This document shows, piece after piece, positions 48,670-56,382 of a DNA stretch of 64,000 nt. This stretch comes from Gp1-AA133 sp964641665 (GTDB taxonomy: Bacteria; Acidobacteriota; Terriglobia; Terriglobales; Acidobacteriaceae). Position numbers and translations under genes: made by a program. The stretch covers positions 88,303 through 152,302 of the forward strand of contig CAZXKO010000078.1 in the NCBI GenBank assembly GCA_964641665.1. The letters run 5' to 3'. Numbering within the stretch: position 1 is the first letter of the stretch; each line of letters begins with the position of its first letter. Under the pieces are notes generated by a model. It did no database searches, was not told the DNA's origin, and worked only from the letters and a program-made list of their open reading frames with translations.

Positions 48670-50040
48670 ATGGCCGTCAAGACCATCATCGAACCCTTCC
48701 GCATCAAGAGCATCGAACCCATTCGCTGGACCACACGCCTGGAGCGCGAACACCTACTGCGCGCGGCGTATTACAACCTCTTTCTCCTTCCGGCCGACGA
48801 CGTGCTGATCGATCTCCTCACGGATTCAGGCACAGGCGCCATGTCTACCAATCAATGGGCGGCTGTCATGCAGGGCGATGAGAGTTATGCCGGGAGCCGC
48901 AGCTTCGATCATTTTCGCGACTCCATTCAGGACATTTTCGGATACAAGCATGTCATCCCTGCGCATCAGGGACGAGCGGCGGAGAGAATTCTCTTTAATG
49001 TCGCCTGCAAGAAGGGCGACGTGGTACCGAACAACACCCACTTCGACACGACTCGAGCGAATGTGGAATACGTGGGCGCCGAAGCGATCGACCTGGTCAT
49101 CGAGGAGGGTCGCCAGCCCAGCTTGAAGCATCCGTTCAAAGGCAACATGGATGTAGAAGCGTTGGACAATCTCATACAGAAAACCGGGCGTGAACGGATT
49201 CCGCTGGTGATGCTGACCGTCACCAACAATTCCGGCGGCGGGCAGCCGGTCTCGATGGAGAATGTCCGCCGGGTCAGCGCGGTATGCCGCAAACACCGGA
49301 TCCCGCTCTACTTCGACGCATGCCGCTTCGCCGAGAATGCCTATTTCATCAAGCTGCGCGAATCTGGGTACGAATCGAAAACGCCGAAGCAAATTGCACA
49401 GGAATTGTTCAGCTACGGCGACGGCTGCACCATGTCGGCGAAGAAAGACGGCATGGCGAACATCGGGGGTTTTCTCTGCACGAACGACGACCGTTTGGCG
49501 CAGCTGGAAAAAGACTTGCTCATCCTCAGCGAAGGCTATCCCACTTATGGAGGTCTCGCCGGGCGCGACCTCGAAGCCATTGCGGTGGGAGTACAGGAAG
49601 CTTTGCAGGAAGACTACCTGCGCTACCGCATCGCGTCCACGGCCTACCTCGGGAACCACATCGCCGAACAGGGTGTGCCCATCGTGCAGCCTCCGGGTGG
49701 ACACGCCGTATACATCGATGCTCGCGCATTTCTGCCGCACATTCCGCAGGAACAGTTTCCCGGAGTCGCACTGGCGGCGGAACTCTATTTGGAAGGCGGG
49801 ATTCGATCGGTAGAGATCGGGACGCTGATGTTTGGTGCCGCCGCCAAGATGGACCTGGTACGGCTGGCCATTCCACGGCGCGTCTACACGCAGAGCCATG
49901 TGGACTACGTGGTCGAGATCATCCTGGAAGTCTGGAAGAATCGCGACCGGATCCAAGGGCTCAAGCTCAGTCACGAAGCGCCGTACCTGCGACACTTTAC
50001 AGCGCGGCTGGAGCCGGTCGAGAGAGTCCTGGCGCACTGA
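48670..50040 (+). CDS. tnaA: tryptophanase (beta-eliminating lyase family)
   Basis: 456 residues, PLP enzyme with strong similarity to tryptophanase and tyrosine phenol-lyase: FRIKSIEPI, DLLTDSGTGAMS, AHQGRAAE, NNSGGGQPVS, CTMSAKKDG with Lys259 as Schiff base, and YPTYGGLAGRDLEA. At the two substrate-specificity positions it has Asp126 (HFDTTR) and Ile383 (RSVEIG), the tryptophanase state; phenol-lyases have Thr and Arg. It would cleave tryptophan to indole, pyruvate and ammonia. No TnaC-like leader or TnaB permease is visible; the upstream gap is only 51 bp. pruA follows after 83 bp. Confidence 0.85.
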   Translation: MAVKTIIEPFRIKSIEPIRWTTRLEREHLLRAAYYNLFLLPADDVLIDLLTDSGTGAMSTNQWAAVMQGDESYAGSRSFDHFRDSIQDIFGYKHVIPAHQGRAAERILFNVACKKGDVVPNNTHFDTTRANVEYVGAEAIDLVIEEGRQPSLKHPFKGNMDVEALDNLIQKTGRERIPLVMLTVTNNSGGGQPVSMENVRRVSAVCRKHRIPLYFDACRFAENAYFIKLRESGYESKTPKQIAQELFSYGDGCTMSAKKDGMANIGGFLCTNDDRLAQLEKDLLILSEGYPTYGGLAGRDLEAIAVGVQEALQEDYLRYRIASTAYLGNHIAEQGVPIVQPPGGHAVYIDARAFLPHIPQEQFPGVALAAELYLEGGIRSVEIGTLMFGAAAKMDLVRLAIPRRVYTQSHVDYVVEIILEVWKNRDRIQGLKLSHEAPYLRHFTARLEPVERVLAH

Positions 50041-50123
50041 GCACTCCGGCCCAGTGCTACAATTGTTCGTACTGCCGTCCACTTCTGGACTGGATCTCGA
50101 AATCCCAATAAAGAGGTGCATTC

Positions 50124-51716
50124 ATGGCAACTGTCGAAGCCCCCCCGCGTCTCCAGGTCCGTCTGCATGAAGGCCCTTTTGCCAACGAACCGGTGGTCGA
50201 TTTCAATCACGGAGAGAATGCGCGCAAAATGCGTAGCGCCATCGAAAAAGTGCGCGGCCAACTGGGACGTGAGTATGACCTGATCATCGGCGGCAAGCGC
50301 GTTAAAACGGCGGAAAAAATCAAGTCCATCAACCCCGCCACACCCTCGCAAATCGTCGGGGTCCACCAGAAGGCCGGCCGCGAGCACGTGGAACCCGCCA
50401 TGAACGCGGCGCTGAAGGCCTTTGAATCCTGGAGCCGGACTTCGGTGGAGGAGCGCGCCAGCCTGGTGTTCCGGGTGGGCGACCTGCTGCGCGAGCGCAA
50501 GTTCGAGTTCATGGCCTGGCTGGTGTTTGAAGTAAGCAAGAATTGGTGGGAGGCGGACGGAGATATTGCAGAAACGATCGACTTCTGCGAACTCTATGGC
50601 CGCGAAGCTCTGCGCTTGTCGAGGGTCGAAACGCCAGTGCAGTTGCCGGGAGAGCGCGATCGGCTGTTCTATATACCTCTTGGGGTCGGAGCAGTAATTC
50701 CGCCGTGGAACTTCCCGTGCGCGATCATGGCGGGGATGACGCTGGCGTCGATTGTGTGCGGGAACACGGTGATCCTGAAACCGTCGAGTGATTCGCCGAC
50801 CATCGCGGCCAAATTCGTTGAACTACTCGAAGAAGCCGGCATGCCCGAGGGTGTGGTCAACTTCTGTCCCGGGGCGGGCGGCAGCTTCGGCGATGCCATA
50901 GTGTCGCATCCTAAGACTCGGTATATCGCGTTCACGGGATCGCGCGAAGTGGGGCTGCACATCAATAAGAGTGCGGCTACGCAAGCGCCGGGACAGATCT
51001 GGATCAAGCGTACCGTGCTCGAAATGGGTGGCAAGGATGCCATCGTCGTCGATGCGGACACCGATCTGGATGTCGCCGTCGAAGGCGTGGCCCAGTCGGC
51101 GTTCGGATTTCAGGGGCAGAAGTGCTCAGCGTGCTCGCGGGCGATCGTGGACGGGCGCGTCTACGACAAGTTCGTCGACATGTTGAAGGCGCGGGTCGAG
51201 AAGTTCACAGTGGGAGACCCGGCCGAGAACTTCAATATGGGTGCGGTCATCAACGAAGGCTCGATGAAGACGATCCTCGAATACATCGAAGCTGGGAAGC
51301 GCGACGGGCGACTCGTCACTGGTGGGGCTCGCGCCACAAACGCGGGCGAGGGCTACTATCTTCAGCCGACGGTGTTCGCCGACATTCCGCCTAAGTCGAA
51401 GCTCGAGCAGGAGGAAATATTCGGGCCGGTGCTGGCGGTGATCAAGGCGCGCAACTTCGATCACGCGCTCGAAATCGCGAATGATACGGAGTTTGGCCTC
51501 ACCGGAGCGGTCTACACCAAGTCGCGGGACAAGATCGAACGAGCCGTCCGTGATTTTCATGTGGGGAATCTCTACATCAATCGCAAATGCACGGGAGCGA
51601 TCGCCGGGGCGCACCCGTTCGGAGGTTTCAATATGTCGGGGACCGACTCGAAATCCGGTGGCCCTGACTATCTCTACCTGTTCTCGCAGGGGAAAGCGGT
51701 GGGCGAGAAGCTTTAG
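50124..51716 (+). CDS. pruA: L-glutamate gamma-semialdehyde (P5C) dehydrogenase
   Basis: 530 residues, aldehyde-dehydrogenase fold. Oxidises the semialdehyde formed from proline or arginine to glutamate with NAD+. Catalytic Cys334 in GQKCSACSR and Glu300 in LEMGGKD; NAD loop FTGSREVG; NPATPS and PWNFP are typical. N-terminal extension of about 50 residues with EYDLIIGGKRV fits the RocA/PruA branch. The proline dehydrogenase partner is not adjacent. Located after tnaA on the same strand, suggesting an amino-acid-catabolic pair. Confidence 0.93.
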   Translation: MATVEAPPRLQVRLHEGPFANEPVVDFNHGENARKMRSAIEKVRGQLGREYDLIIGGKRVKTAEKIKSINPATPSQIVGVHQKAGREHVEPAMNAALKAFESWSRTSVEERASLVFRVGDLLRERKFEFMAWLVFEVSKNWWEADGDIAETIDFCELYGREALRLSRVETPVQLPGERDRLFYIPLGVGAVIPPWNFPCAIMAGMTLASIVCGNTVILKPSSDSPTIAAKFVELLEEAGMPEGVVNFCPGAGGSFGDAIVSHPKTRYIAFTGSREVGLHINKSAATQAPGQIWIKRTVLEMGGKDAIVVDADTDLDVAVEGVAQSAFGFQGQKCSACSRAIVDGRVYDKFVDMLKARVEKFTVGDPAENFNMGAVINEGSMKTILEYIEAGKRDGRLVTGGARATNAGEGYYLQPTVFADIPPKSKLEQEEIFGPVLAVIKARNFDHALEIANDTEFGLTGAVYTKSRDKIERAVRDFHVGNLYINRKCTGAIAGAHPFGGFNMSGTDSKSGGPDYLYLFSQGKAVGEKL

Positions 51717-51727
51717 GGTCGGAAGGG

Positions 51728-51758
51728 AGAAGCCGGAGACCAACGCTCCCCGGCTTCT
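51728..51758. terminator. possible terminator hairpin after pruA
   Basis: AGAAGCCGG / CCGGCTTCT, 9-bp perfect stem with a 13-nt loop, 12 bp after the stop. No T-run on the plus strand, so termination is uncertain; it also lies beyond the stop of the convergent gene. Confidence 0.45.
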
Positions 51759-51786
51759 CTGCGTGTAGTGCCTTCTTGTTCGTCCC

Positions 51787-52836
51787 CTACTGCTCGGAGA
51801 CTCCGACCTTCGTATGCAGGGCGAACTCGACGTTCCGCTCGCGATTTACACGAACCGTCTGATACAGGTCCACATTCTCAAGCGGGAACGATTTCTGTTC
51901 CCCATCCTCTGACACGCATTCGATCTGGCCGCCGTGCACCCAGTACTCGCGAGCGAGGAACCCTGATCCACCTTTCAGGATAACCAAGGTTGAGGTCATT
52001 TCCGCCGCCGGGGACGCCGGCGCGGGTGGAACTTCGTGCACCGGCTGGCTGCTCGCAGACTCGGCAGGGGACGATTCGACTGCGGGCAAGTCGACCACCG
52101 CCGGTTGCGGCACCGGCGCAGGGGCGGACTGAGAAGCAGCAGTCAGAGTTGGCTCCTCGGCCGGAGTCTCCGGTACGACGGGCTCGCGGGTGACCAGGGA
52201 AGCCGGCCGCATCAGTCCGTAGGGCGACGGAATGTATCGGGTGGGAGCAGCCCACGGCGGCGATGGAACCGTAGCACGTGCGGCCACCGGCAACGGTACG
52301 ACTACGTCCTCCATCAGGCGCATGGTAACGCGCGACTCACCCTTGAGGGTAGGGTATGGACCTCTAGCCGGCAACATTACCAACTTCATGGGCCATAAGA
52401 CCGGAATCATCCATTCCACTACGTCGCGCTTGGGATGGCCGCCGCCGTGAAGTTTTCCTTCGCGGTCCGCTTTTAGGCGCGGCGCACCGATGATCTTGGC
52501 CGATAGCGGCATTACCTCGGCGCCCGGCAGGATGATGCGATCGAATTCCAGCTCAAGCCATCCCTTGCCGACGAAGTGCCCAGGATCTTTGGAATCCTGG
52601 AGGTGTCCGCTCAGCATCGCGCCGCGCGGGAAGACGGAATGTCCGAAAGTGGAGAGGGGGCCGAGATGGCAGAGCACCGGATCGCCGGCCATTGCGGTTT
52701 TGGATGAGAAGTTGATCTCATCCATGGTGCAGTGCAGGATGGTTCCGGCCGGAAGAATCTCTTCCTTCGAGGCAGCCGACGCCCCGACGACCGAAACGAA
52801 AACGATGAGGGTTAGAACCAGGGATTTTCCAGCCAT
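51787..52836 (-). CDS. secreted protein with Pro/Ala-rich linker
   Basis: 349 residues from ATG 52836, with AAGGAGA 7 nt upstream; the frame runs on upstream but without a signal. Signal peptide MAGKSLVLTLIVFVSVVGASA. Residues 25-170 form a beta-rich domain (ILPAGTILHCTMDEINFSS, GHSVFPRGAMLSGHLQD), as in TrbI/VirB10-like conjugation-type folds or other exported barrels, but the match is weak. Residues 210-280 are Pro/Ala/Ser-rich, and the C-terminal 65 residues hold a small domain (LVILKGGSGFLAREYWVHGG). Function unknown. Confidence 0.65.
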   Translation of the reverse strand: MAGKSLVLTLIVFVSVVGASAASKEEILPAGTILHCTMDEINFSSKTAMAGDPVLCHLGPLSTFGHSVFPRGAMLSGHLQDSKDPGHFVGKGWLELEFDRIILPGAEVMPLSAKIIGAPRLKADREGKLHGGGHPKRDVVEWMIPVLWPMKLVMLPARGPYPTLKGESRVTMRLMEDVVVPLPVAARATVPSPPWAAPTRYIPSPYGLMRPASLVTREPVVPETPAEEPTLTAASQSAPAPVPQPAVVDLPAVESSPAESASSQPVHEVPPAPASPAAEMTSTLVILKGGSGFLAREYWVHGGQIECVSEDGEQKSFPLENVDLYQTVRVNRERNVEFALHTKVGVSEQ

Positions 52837-53255
52837 GGTAGGTCTCCTTGTGGGTACGCAACATGCCGTTTCCGGCGCCACAAATGGAGGAGGAAGGGCG
52901 CGGAAAAGGCTGAGACCCCCGGGGGATGGGCGGGGATTGGACGAAGCGTATGCGATTTTGCCCCCCACGTCAACCAAAGACGCAGGATTCGGCCCGACAC
53001 GCCCACCGCGTTCGTCGGGAAGGGGCTAGCTGAGGGTTTCCCCCATAGCTCGCGATACTATCTGCGCTAGTAGTGTCGGGGGGGGGGCTCGAGGAGATTC
53101 CTCCGGACTGCGTGGGGTAGGTCTCCTCTGCGGTTTCCGCTCGGCACATTTTCATCAAGAGGCCAGCCCAACAAGCCTTTTCGGGCACAGGTATTCTCGC
53201 GGGGGTACACGGTGAGTGATTGTCTGAAGCAGGGATCAATGCTAGGCTTCGCGCA
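52837..53255. other. intergenic divergent region
   Basis: About 420 bp between divergent genes, with a G10 homopolymer at 53078-53087. No repeat arm, terminator or gene recognised. The promoters of both flanking genes must lie here. Confidence 0.45.
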
Positions 53256-54047
53256 ATGCGTCACCGCAAGACAACGAACGTTGCAGCACATCTCCTTCTA
53301 ACCTCCGCCGTGGGATGCCTGCTCATGGCTTTTGCCGACGGCCACGCCACCGCGCAGGACAACACCATTCCGCCGCTGATTCGGAGGCCGGAACCGGGGA
53401 GCCCGGGACAACCCACGTCAGGCCCATTTAACAAGTTGGGTGCCACGGGACTGGCCGAAAATGGCGGCTCGATCGCCAGCGGCGTTTACACCAACTCGAT
53501 TTACGGTTTCTCGCTGAACGTCCCGCCGGGGTGGGTGGTGGTACCTCCTCCACAACCGGCTCCGGTCACCCCGGATTCAGGAAAGGACTCGATTCCAGTT
53601 ACGACCCAGACGATCAAGATGATCCTGATCATTACCGAAAATGCCCCTATCAAGAAAAACTACGAACGGAAGTCCATACAAATCTCGGTGTTGCAGTTAG
53701 GGGCTCCGGCTGGGCCGCACACGGCGCGAGACTATATCGCCTTTGCCGAGAGGAGTGCCCAGGAGAAGGGTTTGAACGTAAAGTTTCTCGGCAATCCCGG
53801 ACCAGTTACCATCAACGGTAAACAATTATGGAAAGCCAAGATGAACGAGACCATCAATGGCACTGTGCAGCACATCGAGCAGTACGCAGCGACGGAAGGA
53901 AGAACGGTTCTACAGTTCATGCTGGTTAGTCCGCAGGCGGCGGGATTGAAGAGTCTGCAGCCATCGATCCAGTCCTTGCGTTTCAAGGACGCCGCGACGA
54001 ATGCTGCCGCAAAGAAGCCTGCAGCGACGAAGAGTAAGCAGAAGTAA
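53256..54047 (+). CDS. secreted PsbP/DUF1795-like protein
   Basis: 263 residues from ATG 53256. Signal peptide to about residue 33 (VAAHLLLTSAVGCLLMAFADG). After a Pro-rich stretch, YTNSIYGFSLNVPPGWVV opens an alpha/beta domain of the PsbP/Mog1-like type, which continues to QPSIQSLRF. The C-terminal tail is Ala/Lys-rich (AAKKPAATKSKQK). Function unknown; family resemblance is structural by pattern. Next gene follows after 59 bp. Confidence 0.62.
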   Translation: MRHRKTTNVAAHLLLTSAVGCLLMAFADGHATAQDNTIPPLIRRPEPGSPGQPTSGPFNKLGATGLAENGGSIASGVYTNSIYGFSLNVPPGWVVVPPPQPAPVTPDSGKDSIPVTTQTIKMILIITENAPIKKNYERKSIQISVLQLGAPAGPHTARDYIAFAERSAQEKGLNVKFLGNPGPVTINGKQLWKAKMNETINGTVQHIEQYAATEGRTVLQFMLVSPQAAGLKSLQPSIQSLRFKDAATNAAAKKPAATKSKQK

Positions 54048-54106
54048 ATCTAAAGATCACGGTCTTTGCCTAAGGGGATAGGCAAGGTCCAGCGTACACA
54101 GAGGGA

Positions 54107-54957
54107 GTGCGCGATCTTTCGGCGGAAGCAACGATGTATCAAGAAGTGCTCGGGAGCAGTAGGACGCTGCAAATGCAGCGTCGCATCCTGCCCGCCCTGG
54201 TCTGGAACCAGGAAGTGTATGGGCAGAGAATTCTTCGCTGTCTCGAGACCGCGAGGCGGTGGCTCGACTTCGGTTGCGGGAAACGCCTGCTGGCGGGGGG
54301 ACTGGAACCGCTTGAAAAGGCGCTTGCGCGCACTCCGTTTGTTGGGCTGGATTTGAACCCGGAGAACCTCCGCGCACAGCTCTATACCCGACGCTGTATT
54401 CTGGCGGACGGAAGCCACCTTCCGTTCAAGGACGAGAGCTTTGATCTGATCACCAGCAACATGGTGGTCGAACACTTAAAGGAACCTCGTATCGCCTTCG
54501 CAGAGTTGAACCGGGTGTTGGCGCCAGGAGGAACGATCCTGCTGCACACGCCCAACCTTCACAACTACCTGGTATTCACGAATCGCGTGGTGTCCGCGGT
54601 GCTGCCTCGCCGTGCGCACCCGGCGCTGGTCGCCACGAGCGAAAGGCGTGCAGGAGACGAAATCTATCCCACCTTTTATCGTGTTATCGTGCCAACACGC
54701 AACGAACTTTGCGGAAGCTAGGTGGCCCGATCGGGAAAGTGATGGTGGAGTTTTTGCCTGGACCTAGACCTTTCTTTCACTACTTCGCACCGCTGGCGAT
54801 GGTGGAACTTCTCCTGACCCGGCTCTCGCAGTTCGCGCTCTTCCGCTGCTTCGGAACTACGCTCCTGGTAAGTATCGGCAAGCCTACGATCGCGCGGGCA
54901 GTCCCAGAAGAATCCCAGACTCGTGCCGGCGATGCAGTGCATGACAGGGCCGCGTAA
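54107..54957 (+). pseudogene. SAM methyltransferase broken by 8-bp duplication
   Basis: GTG 54107 opens a class I methyltransferase: motif I WLDFGCGKR, GLDLNPENL, ADGSHLPFKDESFDLI (motif around the acidic residue) and LAPGGTILLHTPN. The frame ends at 54719-54721 after TFYRVIVPTRNELCGS. An exact tandem copy TTATCGTG/TTATCGTG at 54676-54691 causes the shift. Removing one copy restores TFYRANTQRTLRKL and continues in frame to 54955-54957, with VEFLPGPRPFFHYFAPLAM and a hydrophobic segment. The restored protein has 280 residues. The shortened 204-residue protein keeps the SAM core and may still fold. Substrate unknown; a sugar or lipid methylation near the membrane is possible. Confidence 0.82.
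54676..54691 (+). repeat. 8-bp tandem duplication inside the methyltransferase
   Basis: TTATCGTG twice, directly adjacent. Eight bases shift the frame by two; loss of one unit restores the downstream frame. Slipped-strand mispairing could toggle it. Confidence 0.9.
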
Positions 54958-55014
54958 GCCAAGCACTGATCCCCGAGGCCTGAAATCACACTTGAGTCCG
55001 AGCTCAGGCAGAAG

Positions 55015-55044
55015 AACAAAGGCCGCCATTCGGCGGCCTTTGTT
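55015..55044. terminator. bidirectional terminator
   Basis: Perfect 13-bp stem AACAAAGGCCGCC / GGCGGCCTTTGTT with ATTC loop. Serves the methyltransferase from the left and the LuxR-type gene from the right. T-rich flank TTTCC on the plus strand. Confidence 0.88.
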
Positions 55045-55062
55045 TCCTCCAAAAACTGTTCC

Positions 55063-55737
55063 TTACGAGCTTACACCGGCGCCGGCTTGCGGCTGGGTGG
55101 TAGCTGCGGTAGCAGCCGCGGCTTCGTTCAGAATACGGTGATGGATGGTGAACAGTGCAAGTTCCAGGCGATCCGAAACTCCGATCTTGTCATAAACGTT
55201 GCGCAGGTAGTTCTTGATCACCTGCTCGGTGGTTCCGAGCTGCGAGGCGATTTCCTTGTTCTTGTATCCCTGCACAATCAGAGCGACGATGCGCAGTTCC
55301 TTGGCGGTCAGGCGGTCACGGACTCGCAGTCCGACCATGTCGTTTTCGGTGAGCTCGCTGGGAACAGCCACGTCCTGGACCCAGGTTTCGCCGCGGGCCA
55401 CCTTGCGCACACAATCGACCAGGGCCGGGCTGGTGACATTCCGATATACCACGCCATGAGCGCCGTTGCTCATGTAGCGTTGCGCGCTCTCGCCGGTGTC
55501 GGCCAACACCACGATGCGCGTCTTGTTTTTGGTTGCGCCCTGCACGATGGCGTTAAAGTCGGACTGGAAACCGCCAGCCACGACCAGGACGGCGGCGCGG
55601 AACTTGTCCAGCGCCATGAACATCTGTTCGGGAGTCTGCGCCTGGGCAACAATGCGCATTTCGTCTTCGACCGCCAGAACTTTGGCAATTCCCGCGCGGA
55701 AAATAGCCTGGTTATCTGCCAGAATCAACTTGAGCAT
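55063..55737 (-). CDS. LuxR-type regulator with degenerate receiver
   Basis: 224 residues. N-terminal receiver-like domain (1-120: LILADNQAIFRAGIAKVL) keeps Asp8, but strand 3 reads AAVLVVAGGFQSD with no Asp at the usual phosphorylation site (about 53-54). The C-terminal helix-turn-helix is typical of NarL/LuxR regulators: LTAKELRIVALIVQGYKNKE, then IASQLGTTEQVIKNYLRNVY. The tail is Ala/Thr-rich. It likely responds to something other than kinase phosphorylation. A PilZ gene lies 18 bp upstream on the same strand, so they probably share a transcript. Confidence 0.87.
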   Translation of the reverse strand: MLKLILADNQAIFRAGIAKVLAVEDEMRIVAQAQTPEQMFMALDKFRAAVLVVAGGFQSDFNAIVQGATKNKTRIVVLADTGESAQRYMSNGAHGVVYRNVTSPALVDCVRKVARGETWVQDVAVPSELTENDMVGLRVRDRLTAKELRIVALIVQGYKNKEIASQLGTTEQVIKNYLRNVYDKIGVSDRLELALFTIHHRILNEAAAATAATTQPQAGAGVSS

Positions 55738-55755
55738 CTCGACACCGCTCCGAAG

Positions 55756-56079
55756 TTAAGAGTTGCGTACGAATTCGTACGAATCGATCACGCACGCCAC
55801 CCCTCGGGTGCCGTCGGGATCGGTACTGGACTCGTCGGTGCGGACAACCCGTCCGCGACACTGGATGACTACGTTTTCTTTGCCACCGGTCACTTCAGGG
55901 GGGAGAGTAATCTCAAACTCTACGGGGGAACCCATTTCGAGCGAGGCGTCGGCGCGAATGTAAACGCCGGCTGCGCTCAGGTTGCCAGTCATGCCGCTGG
56001 CTTCGCCAGCGACGTTCTCTTTATGGATCTTGATGGGTAGTTCTAGCGGAAATCTTTTGCCGGTCCGCGCTTCGGACAC
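55756..56079 (-). CDS. PilZ domain protein (c-di-GMP binding)
   Basis: 107 residues, single PilZ domain with both motifs intact: RTGKR (residues 5-9) and NLSAAG (33-38). Strand pattern VYIRADASLEMGSPVEFEITL and RGRVVRTDES complete the barrel. Unlike the PilZ gene near 2.9 kb, its ligand-binding motif is canonical. First gene of a two-gene unit with the LuxR-type regulator downstream, which suggests that second-messenger level and transcription are linked. Confidence 0.88.
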   Translation of the reverse strand: MSEARTGKRFPLELPIKIHKENVAGEASGMTGNLSAAGVYIRADASLEMGSPVEFEITLPPEVTGGKENVVIQCRGRVVRTDESSTDPDGTRGVACVIDSYEFVRNS

Positions 56080-56382
56080 AATCCCTCCTCCGTTGCGGCC
56101 TTGTTTACGTGCACAGGCGCGCCCTACCGCATTCCTGAGGGAGCAGAAAGTCTGCTATAGGGGCGGTTATATCACGGATGCTACCCCCGATAAAAGCCTG
56201 ATCACTCGTTAGTTAAGGGTAGGAACTAGGTTCCCCCTGACTGGTTACCCGGTTACTGGGGCCTCCAGAAGGGGCCTCGGACCCGCCTTTTCCGCGGGGT
56301 ATCGCTTTTCTGGCACAATGAATGCCAGGGCGGACTTGATCAAAAATCAGAATACAGATTGGCTTCGAAGGAGCTAATGCCC
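56080..56382. other. divergent intergenic region before the HtrA gene
   Basis: About 300 bp. Contains CTGGCACAATGAATGCCAG, treated separately, and GAAGGAG before the protease start. No gene recognised. Confidence 0.5.
56311..56325 (+). promoter_or_regulatory. candidate sigma-54 promoter (or palindromic operator)
   Basis: TGGCAC AATGA ATGC places GG and GC 12 nt apart, as in the -24/-12 consensus TGGCAC-N5-TTGC, with one mismatch. It lies 58 nt before the HtrA start. It is also a perfect palindrome CTGGCA/TGCCAG, so an operator role is possible. Confidence 0.35.

Noticed and set aside
48670..50040. Tyrosine phenol-lyase
   Set aside because: Overall similarity is shared, but both specificity residues (Asp126, Ile383) are of the tryptophanase type.
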